A stretch of DNA of 64,000 bases from the NCBI RefSeq assembly GCF_035222275.1, contig NC_085881.1, forward strand, positions 1-64,000. The letters are read 5' to 3'. This document shows, one piece after another, positions 47,516 to 59,164 of this stretch. Numbering within the stretch: position 1 is the stretch's first letter; every line of letters begins with the position of its first letter. Origin of the DNA: Podospora bellae-mahoneyi (lineage: Eukaryota > Ascomycota > Sordariomycetes > Sordariales > Podosporaceae). The position numbers and the translations under genes are program-made. The notes under the pieces are model-generated. The model saw only the letters and a list, made by a program, of their open reading frames with translations, was not told where the DNA came from and searched no databases.

Positions 47516-49401
47516 ATGCCTAACCAGTCAACTTCACATGGAGAGACAACACCTCTTCTTCGAGCGCCGCCCTCAGCTGCCATCGTCCACATCAGCCAAG
47601 GCCACCGACGGCAGAAATCCAGCTCGACATCCGCCTCGTCCACAACACTCAAAAGCGGTGATATCATCTCGACAACTCGCAGAGACATTGAAGATGATGT
47701 GCTTCCCGAGACAGCCGTCCTGGGACGTACTCTAGGTTGGAGAAGTGCCTACATTTTGATCATCTCGCGGGTCATCGGGTCTGGCATCTTTGCAACTCCG
47801 GGGAGCATAGTCAGTTCAGTGGGGAGTATCGGTCTCAGCCTCACCCTTTGGGTCGCCGGTGCCGTTTTGAGTTGGTTTGGATTGGCTGTTGGATTGGAAT
47901 ATGGATGTATGCTTCCGCGCTCAGGTGGTAAGTCAATCTCGGCTATCCTCAACAACAGCATCCTCACTTACTCACGTCCGTTTTGAAATCTACCACAGGC
48001 GACAAGGTATACTTGGAATTCACTTATCGTCGCCCTCGATTTCTGGCGTCGACCATTGTAGCTGTTCACGCTGTACTTTTGGGGTTCACGGCAAGCAACT
48101 GCATCGTTTTTGGCGAGTACACCCTCTTCGCACTCGGGAAGCAGCCCTCGGAACACAAAGTCGAGGTTCGGGCTCTCGCTGTGGCTTTAATGACGCTGAT
48201 TACCATCATTCATGGTTGCTTTCTTAGGACGGGGATATTCATCCAAAACCTGCTGGGTTGGATCAAGATTGGCTTGATCGTGTTTATGACACTTGCTTCT
48301 GCCGTGGTGGTCCTGGCCGGCTACCGTCCCACAACCCCATCCGAAACGACGCGGCTACTGCTACCTTCTTGGGATAGTATCTGGGAGGGGTCTGTCTGGA
48401 ATTGGGGCATCATCAGCACTGCCTTATTCAAGGTTTTCTACTCGTATGCGGGACTGCAAAACGTCAACAATGTGCTCAACGAAGTGCGGGACCCAGTCAA
48501 GACACTGAAATCAGCCGCACCCACTGCCTTGTTTACAGCTTGTCTCCTGTACTTTCTGGTCAATGTCGCCTATTTTCTCATTGTCCCATTGGATGAGATT
48601 AAGCAGAGTGGCGAGCTGATTGCAGCGCTGTTCTTCCAGAGGCTGTTGGGAGAAACGACCGGGCGGATCTTCTTGCCTCTAGCTGTGGCTATTTCGGCTG
48701 CTGGAAATGTTATGGTTGTCACATTCTCCTTGGTATGTGCCAACACCTTGAGCCGAACGGTGATCGTTGCTAACTCCCAACGCTCAAGGCGAGACTGAAC
48801 CAAGAGATTGCTCGCCAGGGTCTCCTACCTTATGGACATCTCTGGTCGTCCTCTCAGCCGTTGGGAGCCCCTTTGGGAGCACTCATGGTCCATTACATTC
48901 CCTCTGTGGTGGTGATATGCGTCCCGGCTCGCAACATATACTCCTTCATTCTTGATGTGGAAGGATATCCTGGTCAGTTCTTTGTTTTGGCGACTAGTCT
49001 TGGTCTCATTTGGCTTCGGAAGACGAGACCAGATCTGAGACGTCCATACAAAGCATTCCTACCTGCAGTGTGGGCACGAATCGTGTTATCTATTGCCATG
49101 ATTGCAGCCCCATTCATGCCCATGGCTGGTGAGAGCCATGGTGATCATTTGTTCAGGGTCAGTTATGCATTGGTGGGCATTTCCGTGTAAGTACCAGATG
49201 ACATGCACGCCGCAAACTATGAGAGCATGACTGATTCGATGTGGTAGACTTTTATTGGCGGTTCTCTACTGGTTTGTGCTTGTCGTTGTTCTTCCTAAAC
49301 TTGGCGGATACGAATTAGACGAAACAACCGAGGTCTTGGGGGATGGCACAGCTATTACAAAACTCATTCGTGTTGCAAAAGAAGACGAACACACCACTTG
49401 A
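47516..49401 (+). CDS. APC-superfamily amino-acid transporter (LAT/methionine-permease type), 565 aa
   Basis: Four exons: 47,516-47,927, 47,999-48,732, 48,789-49,186 and 49,248-49,401, with canonical GT-AG introns of 71, 56 and 61 nt. The hydrophilic N-terminus holds 'ETTPLLRAPP'. Helix 1 carries 'SRVIGSGIFATPGSI', the conserved unwound substrate-binding motif GSGIF. Later come 'KVFYSYAGLQNVNNVLNEVR' (helix 6 region, YAGLQNVN-EV) and 'LGLIWLRKTRPDLRRPYKAF', typical of the L-type amino-acid transporter branch that includes fungal high-affinity methionine permeases. About twelve helices, plasma membrane. Upstream ATG at 47,486 is in frame. I chose 47,516 because the N-terminus then starts with the polar segment usual in the family. 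Confidence 0.85.
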
Positions 49402-49764
49402 CTACCTAGTATTAAAACGATCGCGCTGTGTGGTTCTCCACATGCTGCTGTGTCTATCAATCGATTGTATAGATGGAAGATTGCCGTACCAATCCAGAAA
49501 GCACCAACATCGCTCCCAGAAAGATCAATTTTGTATTTCAAAGCAGTCCTGCAAGGTGTTACCAGTCCCAGAAAGATTTGAAAGTTTTGCTGAACAATCA
49601 CCCGGCTACCACCGGAATTATCCCGACACCGACCAACGAGACTGTTTCTTCGTTGCGTCACCGATGGCGTGACGATCACCAGAACCACCATGTCTTACGG
49701 CACTCGGCGATCTCACTAATGCAAAGATTGTTTCATCAAGGCAAGCAGACACGGAGCAGCAACA

Positions 49765-49770
49765 TATAAA
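49765..49770 (+). promoter_or_regulatory. TATA box of the CmcJ-family gene
   Basis: TATAAA, 65 bp upstream of the ATG at 49,835. The preceding 360 bp to the end of the transporter gene holds no gene. Confidence 0.6.
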
Positions 49771-49834
49771 GAAGAGGATCCGATACTCTATCCAATTCTC
49801 ATCACAGCTACACCATCCGTCGTTCCCTATCATC

Positions 49835-50840
49835 ATGGCTGCAGCTGCTGTTGCCTCTCCTGCTGTCAATGCCATTGGGCCCATCAACTCCCATGGTTTA
49901 GAATTTGGCAAGCCTCTCAAGCACAACGTCCACACCAAATTCAACTATTACAAGGACCCTGGCGATGGTTCTGCCCCTGCCCCATATGTTATTGGGTAAA
50001 GCCACGGTCTCCCCTTCCTTGAGGCATCATCTTGCCCATTAACAGTTGCTTACGATTGCTCCTAGTCGTCCAGAGACCTTGATTGAGCGCCCTCGTGTTG
50101 AGATCGACGCAGTCGTCACCGATATTACGGGCGACGAGAGCAAGTACACGCTTGATAGTCACGGATTTCAGCTTTACCAACACGAAAGCAAAGAGAAGGA
50201 TTTTTCCGACGATGACAAGATCAAGGCCGAATATTACCCGGAAGTCGAGCAGCTGCTGAAGGATGCGTAAGTCTATGGTCCGAGAACCAGACAGAATCCA
50301 AAACTGATCAGAGCCAGGACCGGAGCCCATCACGTCTACATCTTTGACCACACAATTCGCCGCGGTAGCCAGGATAACCGTGCACCTGACGCTGGATTCC
50401 GTGGTCCCGTACGCAGCGTCCACGTTGACCAATCGTACGAGGCATCTCGCCAAAGGGTGCGCTATCACTTGCCGGACGAGGCGGATGAGCTCCTTGCTAA
50501 ACGGTTTCAAATCATCAATGTCTGGCGTCCAATCAAGACCATCTTCCGCGACCCTCTGGGCGTGGCTGATGCTCATTCGGTTCCGGATTCAGACCTGATT
50601 GGTGCTGCTCTTATCTACCCTGATCGAGCCGGTGAGACATATGTGGTGAAGCCCAACTCATCCCACAAGTGGTACTTCAAATACGCGCAGACCCCTGAGG
50701 AGGTTACTTTGATCAAGTGCTTCGATACCGAGGAGGGTGTGGCAAGAAGGGTGCCGCACTCTTCGTTCATTGACCCAGATGAGGAAGATAAGGCACCAAG
50801 GGAGAGCATCGAGGTTCGGACTTTGGTCTTTTATGATTAG
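49835..50840 (+). CDS. CmcJ / GA4-desaturase-family protein, 294 aa
   Basis: Exons 49,835-49,995, 50,066-50,266 and 50,318-50,840, with introns of 70 and 51 nt (GTAAAG...CTAG, GTAAGT...CCAG) and all phases consistent. Diagnostic stretches are 'THHVYIFDHT'-like (here GAHHVYIFDHTIRR), 'RQRVRYHLPDEADELL', 'RFQIINVWRPIKTIFRDPL', 'ETYVVKPNSSHKWYFKYAQ', 'EVTLIKCFDTEEGVARRVPH' and 'APRESIEVRTLVFYD'. This is the fungal family named after cephamycin CmcJ and gibberellin GA4 desaturase, proposed oxidoreductases. The length, about 290 residues, is normal. No biosynthetic cluster surrounds it, so the substrate is unknown. Probably cytosolic, as no signal peptide is seen. Confidence 0.88.
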
Positions 50841-51140
50841 GAATGTTATTTCGATGATGATAACGGATGAAGATGGATCAAGTTGGGTAATCAATGACTG
50901 AATACATGTTCCTCCATCCTCAAAGTCCTTGTCCGGTTGCTACAACTGCATATTTTGTGTCCAAGAATCACGATCGATACCTATTACCATCAGCCATCTA
51001 GATAAGTCAATCGACTGGCACTCCAGGAGCCTTGCTGTAAGCCCAGTTTCAAGCCTTCTGGTCCGCACGGGGAATTGATAGCTATTAGATAATTACTGCT
51101 ACCCGGGTATTACACTGTATTCCATGACACTTCCTCCCGC
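50841..51140. other. Convergent intergenic region
   Basis: 3' flanks of two convergent genes. No gene or clear terminator seen. Confidence 0.5.
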
Positions 51141-52754
51141 TTATTTGGCCCTCTTGACGACAAAGGCGCCCCGTTCAATGGTGTTAATGAGGATAAATCC
51201 ACTCTTGAAGAAGGGGTAGTGACTCCAAGTGCCGACGAAATCCAAGATACCACCCTCTGGAAGAGCATCATCCTCGGGGTAAATGTCAAAGAAGCCAACC
51301 TCCTTCACTCGGGCACCGGTAGGGTCCCTGGACAAGCTTGATACATCTAGAATTCTCAAGCCAGAGCCGTAGTTGCTTTGGTAAGAGAGACCGTCAATGA
51401 CAAACTGGTTGTGGTCAATGCCGTAAGCAGCGCTCCGGAAGAAGCCAGTTTGCTTGGGGCTCTCAAGAGAGCGAATGTCCCAAAAGTAAGTGATTGGATA
51501 CCCGCTGGCAGCCGGACCGACACCATTAACCTCGTCAAGCTCATCATCAAGGACGAGGAACTCCTGCCAGGCAGTGTTAGTGACCCAGCCTTGATGAGTA
51601 TCTTTTGGAAAATTTGGTTAGCACATGCGTGGAAGACTGGTGGCGGTGAAATCTTACAGGCTGCTCCCTCGTAACTGGTGCGTGAGATGATGTTGGTGGC
51701 GTTCTTGTCAGTAACATCGTAGCTAGGAGAAAGGTTAGCCATGGAAGTCCTACAATACCGCCTAAAACACTTACATGGTCAAGGTGTCCTCGTTGTAACC
51801 GTAGCAAATGTCCCGGCCCCAGTACTTGAAATCAGGACCCCGGTATGTCAGGCACTGAGCGTCATGGACGTATCCGTCACCTGCGGCGCATCCGAGCGTC
51901 TTGGGCTTGGCTGGGTCCTTGAGATCGATGAAGATGAGGCCGGACCGGCAAGCGCTGGTGCGGGGTGCAGCGCCGACGGCGACGGCATACTGCTTTTCCT
52001 CATTGACAACAACGTTGTGAGTGCGGCCAATGGGCAGGTCGTTCCACCAGGAAGTGACATCCTTCTCGGGGTCAAAGGTGACGGGCTTCTTGGGGTTGAT
52101 CTTGGTAAGCTTGCTCATATCAAACACCTGGACACCGTGGCCGGCGGCCTCGGATCCGATGATGATAAAGTTCTTGTACCCCCTGATCTCACGCCAGATG
52201 AGGGGCTCAATGCCCTTGGTCTGAGGAAGACGGCCGAGGTAGACAAGCTTGCCCTGTTTGTTGATCTCGGCAAAGGCGGCGCCATCAGCCTGAGCGATGA
52301 CGACAAACTCACGGCCATCACGGCTGGTCCAGCCCCACGAGGACGAACCCTCGCCAGTGGCGGATCCCAGATCAGCGTGCGACACGAAATCGTAAAAATC
52401 CACCTGTTGGACAGGGTCAGAGTGTGGTTCATCCGTCTCGGATTCAGGTGTGCAAAGGGCTCACACCTTGTTGCACTTGAACGTATTCATGGCATCGCCG
52501 GGGATGACAGCCGCAACACCATTCTTGCAGCGGATGGCACCGTCACCGCCCCGCGACTTCCATTTCTTGGAGTTGAAGTGACCGGCTTTGAGCTCACGGT
52601 TCCATGTGGCATGCTTCTTGGCCATCAACTGCTCGTGGACGGCACCACTGTCATAAATCTTGGCCACGGCCGGGTCCGGGGCGACTTCTTTGGCAGCAGC
52701 ACCATGGGCCAAGAGGGCCGTGATGGCTGCAGTGACGAGCCGAATTGTCCTCAT
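51141..52754 (-). CDS. Secreted LVIVD-repeat / 'regulatory P domain'-type protein, 480 aa
   Basis: Four exons: 52,754-52,467, 52,403-51,775, 51,722-51,658 and 51,601-51,141. Introns of 63, 52 and 56 nt splice with consistent phases. A signal peptide lies at about residues 1-21 ('MRTIRLVTAAITALLAHGAA'). A beta-propeller-like region then has 'VDFYDFVSHADLGSATGEGS', 'WGWTSRDGREFVVIAQADGA', 'GHGVQVFDMSKL' and 'GLRILDVSSL', where the V-V-D/L-DVS strands are typical of choice-of-anchor-B / LVIVD repeat proteins. Fungal members are often annotated as regulatory P domain-containing proteins. Cys pairs suggest disulphides in the secreted protein. Function unknown, possibly binding or enzyme-associated outside the cell. 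Confidence 0.85.
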
Positions 52755-54239
52755 GATGGAGCTTTGCCGTAGTTGTCCGAGGGTGATTTGAAGGTGGTGA
52801 GAGAGAAGCTGAGAGGTGTTTGGCATTTCAAAACAACAGCCTTGGTGCTTTTATAGCGATTGTTCATGTCCACAAGATGCTCTCTCCTGTAGTGTCAACC
52901 CTGATCCATGTCTCGCAACCTTCCTCCTGTTCGAGACATGTTGTGCTAGGATCCATCTCGGCATCGTAGCTGCCCATCTCTGATCAGAGTCCAGACGAAT
53001 GTTGGAGATGTCGCCATAGACTCCTGGCCTGTTCTATCGATTTTGCGGTGCAACATGTGCTTACTTCTCCTTCCTGTTTGGGGAGGTTGTATCAAGAATA
53101 CTAAGATAAGTTGGTCCATGCCGGGGTCTCTGAGGATTCGCAATCGACATTCGTTCGTTGCATGATAACACCCAGTGCAGTGCCCGTGGGCCAAGACAGT
53201 CGACACCCAAACTCCCGGGATGGAATATGCCTGTGTACAACAATGATCGCATAAGCCTCTGTTGCTCTATGTATGGGGGAATGCTGTAATCAACGCAGGG
53301 CCAAAGGCCAAGGTTTTGGTATTGCGTTCGGTATTGGGGAGGCGGACACAACCGGGCGGCGAAGACCGTTATCGATGCTGCAGGAGGCCACCTAGTAGGT
53401 GCGGGGACGTTTTACCTCCTTCCAGATTGGGTCGGGCTCCATGTCGGGAGCATCCTGATCGTGGTTCCTGCCTCCATTCAACAAGATGCTCTCGAGTGCC
53501 CTAAGGCTGGCCGAAATAAGTGTTTGGCTTCTTGTCCACCATACGAGGGCAAGTCCATCGGAAATTTCCTGACTGAGCGACTAAATCTGTTCAATAGCCA
53601 CCTGCCCTATGGTACGTAAGGTACTTTGCCCACCGCCCTTTCTCGCATCATGTCGATCACGACACTTCGTTTGCGCGCGAGGCAGCATTCGCATCTTAAA
53701 ACGACATTGTTTCCGACTTGCCCATTCAACGTTGCCTTCCTAAAAAAGCTTGTCATTCATAAGCTTCCATCTTCCCCGCAGTTGACAACAAGGGCTGTGC
53801 GGTCTGGGCCTTTGCTCAAGAACCCGGGGGGTTTGTCATTTCCGTCTGATGAATGCATGGCCGTGGCGCCGGCAGAGTGAAGGCAGCAACACCTGCTTCT
53901 CTGGGTGCCTACAGAAACGGTCGCACTTGGATGGTCTAATCTGCTGAGCTACATGTCACCGCATGCTCGTATTCAATGAAGCTGTGCTATGCTGAGGCAG
54001 ACTGGGTCGTACCAACGGCTGTGTCTGGTGTGGCAGGTCGGTTTTGATGGGCACTTGGAGCGCGTGAGGTCGAGCTATAGGGGAGCGTCTTGAGCAAAAC
54101 TCGTGTTACTATTGCTGCACCATCAATGAGATTTTGCTATCACTGGAAAGGCTACCACCGAGGAAATCAGTGCAGACGCGCCCCCTCCAAGGGCGGTCAA
54201 GTTCTTGTTCCCGTCAAGATGACAGCTTTCTCTTTCGCT
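52755..54239. other. Intergenic region without recognised gene
   Basis: Frames up to 96 codons occur on both strands without domains. The left ~200 bp is the promoter of the LVIVD-repeat gene. The rest may be decayed sequence downstream of the cupin relic. Confidence 0.5.
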
Positions 54240-54690
54240 AAAGCATCAATGACTGAATCGGGAAGATACAGTGATCCTTGACCAGTTCCTTTGGCGTTAA
54301 CACAAGCCATTGAGCAATGCTGATGTCGTTGAACTCGGGGACTTGCAATACGTCGAAGAAAATCAAAGCCTCGGTGCCTGTGTTTTCAATGAAGTGTCCC
54401 GCGGCGGCAGGAACAAATGTATCTCCGCCGACCGTGAAGTCAAAGGTTCTGGAGGCGGCAGGGTCTTATATTCTGTTGTTCTATCAGACAGAGCCTCGAA
54501 GGAAGAACCAGACATCGACAGCGTATGTGTCGTCGACAAAGAAGCAACCTTTGTCATCTACCAATGCTTGAGCATCAAGGCCAGCTCGTTGGCGGAATGT
54601 ATTAGGAGCGAGCCGCATGTCTAGGTACTCAGACCATGACTTTTTCCGCCGGGAAACAGATCCATTTCTCTGTCTGCCCATCCAGAGTTC
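54240..54690 (-). pseudogene. Oxalate-decarboxylase-type bicupin relic
   Basis: The minus strand retains two separate pieces of a cupin protein in different frames. 'LVDDKGCFFVDDTYAVDVWF' (about 54,500-54,560) corresponds to the 'DVYAGDVWFFP-G-PH' region of a cupin. 'FDFTVGGDTFVPAAAGHFIE', 'NTGTEALIFFDVLQ' and 'FNDISIAQWLVLTPKELVKD' (about 54,250-54,445) match the second cupin and the C-terminus of oxalate decarboxylases (D-S-AQWLALTP-ELV). The central part, with most metal ligands, is missing and the N-terminal half cannot be found. A remnant, not a working enzyme. Families of this type turn oxalate into formate and CO2. Confidence 0.75.
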
Positions 54691-55701
54691 TTACCAGTCC
54701 CTGATCTATCTTGTAATATGCCCATTGGCCACATCAGTTTGGGCATGTCGCCCACACAAGATCCAGGAGGAGCAGACTAGATTCAACTGCGGAGTGAGCC
54801 ACCAGATTCTGCCATAGTCGGTGTTGGTGACTTGACTCCCTTCTAAGACCGTCGTTCTCCCTGTAGTCCCCTATTTAGCGTCATCGTTAGAAAACAACAT
54901 AGGGGGTTCGTCATCGTGACGTACTGGGGATACGGCAAGGCCAAAGTCCTGGCAATTGAATAAGCAAGATCCGTGGCGGGGAGTTATTCGAAATCCAACC
55001 GTTTGTGCCTTCGTACCTTTGTGAACAGGGGCTCAGGGTCTGGAATCAGCATTTCTTATATCATGGCGAAGCTTGTCTAGTCCTCGAAACCACTGGTACC
55101 GCGCCTTTTCGTACTTGTGACGGAGAGTATCCATTCTCCTTTGATTCGACAGAACTTTCTTTTCCAGAGTATGGGAGCGTATAAGCATCTTGATCGCCTC
55201 GGACTTGGAAGATGCAGTTTGGACAGCACACTCCTGCTAATGGCAAGATTCAAAGATTCATTTTTTTTTTTTGGAAAATACATTGTATGACGACTGGAGA
55301 ACTGTATTGATGTAGGAAAATCACACCGTATATATCAGTTAGTAACCCCATGGTAAACAACCTTTTTGACATGAAGTAGTGCGGTTGATGAAGTGGGTGG
55401 GCTTTTTGGCGAATGGTCCGGTGAGCGAGAGTGACGGAATGAACGCTAATCATGAAAGGGATACCTGTATTCGAGAAGCTGAAAACGTATCGTGAATCGC
55501 AGTCAAAGAGATCGGATAACAATCGGCGGACAGTCGGTGACTTGGGGCCAGACTAACATGACGCTATCAAAAACACCGAACGCACAGACCACCGTCCACC
55601 CTTATCAGCGGAAAATTTGTTGCTGATTGAGTGAGTGTGTGTGTGAGAACCTCAATGACCACCCAGTCACTCGCTCATAGTCTCACCGCAGCCGTTTCAA
55701 A
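54691..55701. other. Intergenic region, no gene recognised
   Basis: May include untraceable 5' parts of the cupin relic. It contains a poly-T run at 55,260-55,272. The last ~100 bp, with 'gtgagtgtgtgtgtgag', is the promoter side of the SET-domain gene. Confidence 0.5.
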
Positions 55702-57250
55702 ATGGAGGTCGATAGCGACGCAGACTCCCGGTTTTTGGAGGGGACACGTCATTTTCTCTCCTGGTTCCAGTCTCTGCCGGGAGCAACCTTCCATAAGGAC
55801 ATTACGATTGAGGATCTGAGGAGTCGAAATGCAGGACGGGGTATTGGTGAGGCTTCCTGGGGTTCCGATTGCAATCTTGCGCTTTTGCTGACAAGACACC
55901 CAAACAGTCGCCCAGGCCGACATTGCTGCCGACACAGTTCTCTTCACCATCCCACGCAACAGCATTCTTTGCGCGGCAACCTCCCCCTTGAAAGACAAAC
56001 TCCCTGAAATATTTGACCTCGACAATGATGATGAGGACGAGTCTGGAGATGAAAGTGATGGCGACAACCAAAACTCTTGGACGCTCCTGATCCTCATCCT
56101 CATCCACGAATATCTGCAAGGGTCCTCCTCTCAGTGGAAGCCTTACCTCGACGTCCTCCCCTCCACCTTCAACACCCCCATGTTCTGGACACCCTCGCAG
56201 CTTTCCTTCCTTCAAGCTTCTGCCGTTACATCCAAGATCGGTCAGGGGGAGGCTGATAAGATGATCGCATCCAAGATCCTCCCTGTCATCCGCTCCCACC
56301 CCCAAATATTCTTCCCCTCGTCAGCCACGCCCCTCTCCGATGACCAACTCATCCAGCTGGCGCACCGCATGGGCTCCACCATCATGTCATATGCCTTTGA
56401 TCTTGAGCAGGACATGGAGATCCCCGAGCAGCTGGAGAACGACGACGAATGGGAGGAGGACCGCGAAGGGAAAACCATGCTGGGGATGGTGCCCATGGCA
56501 GACATTTTGAACGCCGACGCCGAGTTCAATGCGCACATCAACCATGCCGAAGATGCCCTGACTGCCGTCTCACTCCGCCTCATCAGAAAGGGGGAGGAGA
56601 TTCTCAACTTTTACGGCCCGCTATCGAGTGCCGAGCTGCTCCGACGGTATGGATACGTCACGGAGAAGCATGCCAGGTGGGATGTGGTCGAGTTGTCTTG
56701 GAGTCTCATTTCGTCTGCGCTGCAGTCCAAGCTCAAAGCCCAGCCATCGGTCTGGGAAAAGGTATGCGCGTTGGTGCAGCAGGACGAGGAGTTTGAAGAG
56801 GCATTTGTTCTGGAACGTCAGAGTCCGGATCCTTCGTCCACAGGGTTGTTGGAAGAGCCGGCCGAGTTTACCTCTCTCCCGGACGAGCTCGGTGAGCATT
56901 TCAAGCTTTGTCTAAAGGCCTACAAAAAAATAACAGACAGCAAAAACGATATGGCCCTTCGCGCACTGAACGACAGGGACTGGAGAAAGAGGTTATACCT
57001 AGAAACCATATTGGAGGCTGTAACGCAGAGAGAAAGGGAATACGGTACCACACTAGAGCAGGATGATCAGCTCCTCAGTGCTGATCCGTCCGACCAACGA
57101 GAAAAGATGGCTGTGTGGGTGCGCCGGGGGGAGAAGCTTGTTCTAAGAGAAGCACGAGCGTGGATCACCACGCAGCTCGAGGAGCTGAGAAACAGACCCG
57201 TGGATCAGCTACTAGACGAAGGGAGGGCGGCGAAGAGGAGGAGAATATAA
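55702..57250 (+). CDS. RKM4: SET-domain protein lysine methyltransferase, Rkm4-like, 495 aa
   Basis: Exon 1 is 55,702-55,846 and exon 2 is 55,908-57,250, with a 61-nt intron (GTGAGG...ACAG). The N-terminus 'FLSWFQSLPGATFHKDITIE' and 'GRGIVAQADIAADTVLFTIP' form the first SET strands. An insertion rich in Asp/Glu follows (about residues 80-100), then 'PYLDVLPSTFNTPMFW' (the PYL..LP..F..P..W motif), 'VPMADILNADAEFNAHIN' (the N-D-LN-- box, here ADILNAD) and 'GEEILNFYGPLSSAELLRRY' (the GEEI-N-YG box that binds S-adenosylmethionine). A C-terminal helical Rubisco-LSMT-type substrate-binding domain and a basic end 'RAAKRRRI' follow. Yeast Rkm4 methylates ribosomal protein L42. Expected in nucleus or cytosol. 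Confidence 0.85.
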
Positions 57251-57436
57251 CTATGTGGAAAAGTTAATAAATTATTAAGATGATATCGTTGACAAGGTGT
57301 ACCCATCGGCAGTGCCTCTGATCGGTATAAGGTAAGCCAGATTATGAAAAGAAAGGAAAACGCCAACATGGTCGTTCCTGAACCCTAGCCATGGATGTCA
57401 AACATGTCTCAAGACTGCAAGCCATCTCAAAGCAGG

Positions 57437-59164
57437 TCATGCCTTGTTCTTTGGCTTCTTTCGTATCAACCCCGCATCAAGGACATTGATGGAGATTGGC
57501 CCGCTCTCATTAGAGCCTGCCGTGCTTTGCCCTGTCTCTTGTGATGGCCCTTTCCTGCGCACTAGTCCTGTCAAGTTGGTCACGACGGCCCCCTGATTAC
57601 CACTGCTCACACTCCCAAAGAGGGTTCCTTGTGTCTTAGCCTTACCGAGAACTGAAGCACCCCACTCGTCAGCGCCAACGCCTGCCTGGCTGATCCAGCG
57701 CCGAGAACTTCCCACCGCCTTGTCCAGTGTCGAAAAGTCCAGGTGCAACAGAAGCTCGATATCCCTCTTGTATTCCGACTCGCTAACCACTTTGGCACCC
57801 CGTCCTTCTAGGGGCCAGTAATAGTACTTTGTCGACGTCGGTCGGTCGAGTAGATAGTTGCGGAGCTGGCGCTTCACCTTGGGCGGTCGCGATATGATGG
57901 GGCCCGTCAGCTTCTTCTTTCTCTTCAACTTGTCCTTTTTCTTGCGACGATCCGGTTGCGGGGGCAAACCATCCAAATCTTGTTTCAGCGGGCTGCCTCT
58001 ATTGGAGCGTGGAGTCTGAGCGAGGATATCCACGCGCCGACGGGGAGGTGTGGAGGGTGGGTTGTGAGACGAGAATGGCGCGTCAAATGACGAAGTGGAC
58101 GTGGTAGTCTTTGCTTGGGCGGCAGTATCCTTCTTGGTGGGGTTAAAAACTAGCCAAATAAAACCAGTGAGCCGTCCGCTTGAGCACTCCTGGCGAAACG
58201 ACATCATTTCCCAGAACTGGTCAAGATTTTTGACGCTCGCCCACTTCCATATTCCCTGCTTTCGTTTGGAGACCTCCTCGTCCAGCTCGTCGCGAAATCG
58301 GGATTTGGGGTCGTCGGGGTAGCGCGGGATCAGGCAGCGCGGCGGCACCCAGTCGAACTCGTCGACGTAATGGGATATCTTTTCCAAGGGATGGCCGATA
58401 ACCCAGTTGTCCGCGCTCGTAGCTGTCCGTGGAACAAAGGCCCTCGTGTCAGTCTCCTCCAGACCCGGGACGAGGAGGTACCCTTTCGGGGTTCCCCACG
58501 CCTCCCCTCTCAATCCCTCCATCAGCGGGTTGAGCACTCTGCACCACCATTTGACCAGGCCCCGGTCGTCGAGAATATGCTTGCCGTCATTTTGCACGCT
58601 ACCTGGAAACAGATACTGCGACTGGGCGCGGGCAAAGAGGTTCACGATGGTCTGTGTGTTCTTGCGTCGACGATGTTCGATCAGGTAGGCGAGGAATATG
58701 GCTGTCACTTGGCGGATGGGCGATGAGGTGCCCTTGGGGAGCTTGAGAAGATGCAGGTAGCCAGTCGAGTCCGCCTTGCCCACGAACAGCGTGGTCGAGT
58801 AGGCTGTCGTGAAGATGAAGATCTCGACAGCAAAGACCAACACCTGGGCTCTGGGCTCGGTGGCTTTGGCCTCGTCGGCACCGGGCGAAGCGCGCTTTAA
58901 GGAGGCAGGCGCATCGTGGTCGCGATCTATCGAGATGGTCAGGAAGTGGCTTTCGCCAAATGTCTTGTCTGGCCGTTCGTCTGGTGGGGCCGAGCAGAGA
59001 GGTTCGGTCTTGGTCGGGGGCGTCGAGAGGTGGTAAACGGCAAACTTGAAGCCGTGAGGCAACACGGCAGCGAGTCGATCGCGAAGGGTGTCGGTGCTGG
59101 TTGGAGTCGGAGTCACACTCTTGAAGGCACGTCTGAAGGTCGAGGATGTGGTGGACGAAGACAT
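57437..59164 (-). CDS. RTT109: Histone H3-K56 acetyltransferase Rtt109, 575 aa
   Basis: One exon. The open frame reaches 59,335, but the ATG at 59,164 ('MSSSTTSSTFRRAFKSV') puts 'LRDRLAAVLPHGFKFAVYHL' at the usual distance from the start. KAT11 features are 'RQVTAIFLAYLIEHRRRKNT', 'QTIVNLFARAQSQYLFPGS', 'HILDDRGLVKWWCRVL', 'KGYLLVPGLEETDTRAFVP' (the Asp-rich catalytic neighbourhood) and 'FRQECSSGRLTGFIWLVF'. A long basic linker (DRRKKKDKLKRKKK) and a fungal C-terminal extension follow. Rtt109 works with the chaperone Vps75 or Asf1 on new histone H3 during replication. Divergent from mL57 with 454 bp between start codons. Confidence 0.93.
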   Translation of the reverse strand: MSSSTTSSTFRRAFKSVTPTPTSTDTLRDRLAAVLPHGFKFAVYHLSTPPTKTEPLCSAPPDERPDKTFGESHFLTISIDRDHDAPASLKRASPGADEAKATEPRAQVLVFAVEIFIFTTAYSTTLFVGKADSTGYLHLLKLPKGTSSPIRQVTAIFLAYLIEHRRRKNTQTIVNLFARAQSQYLFPGSVQNDGKHILDDRGLVKWWCRVLNPLMEGLRGEAWGTPKGYLLVPGLEETDTRAFVPRTATSADNWVIGHPLEKISHYVDEFDWVPPRCLIPRYPDDPKSRFRDELDEEVSKRKQGIWKWASVKNLDQFWEMMSFRQECSSGRLTGFIWLVFNPTKKDTAAQAKTTTSTSSFDAPFSSHNPPSTPPRRRVDILAQTPRSNRGSPLKQDLDGLPPQPDRRKKKDKLKRKKKLTGPIISRPPKVKRQLRNYLLDRPTSTKYYYWPLEGRGAKVVSESEYKRDIELLLHLDFSTLDKAVGSSRRWISQAGVGADEWGASVLGKAKTQGTLFGSVSSGNQGAVVTNLTGLVRRKGPSQETGQSTAGSNESGPISINVLDAGLIRKKPKNKA

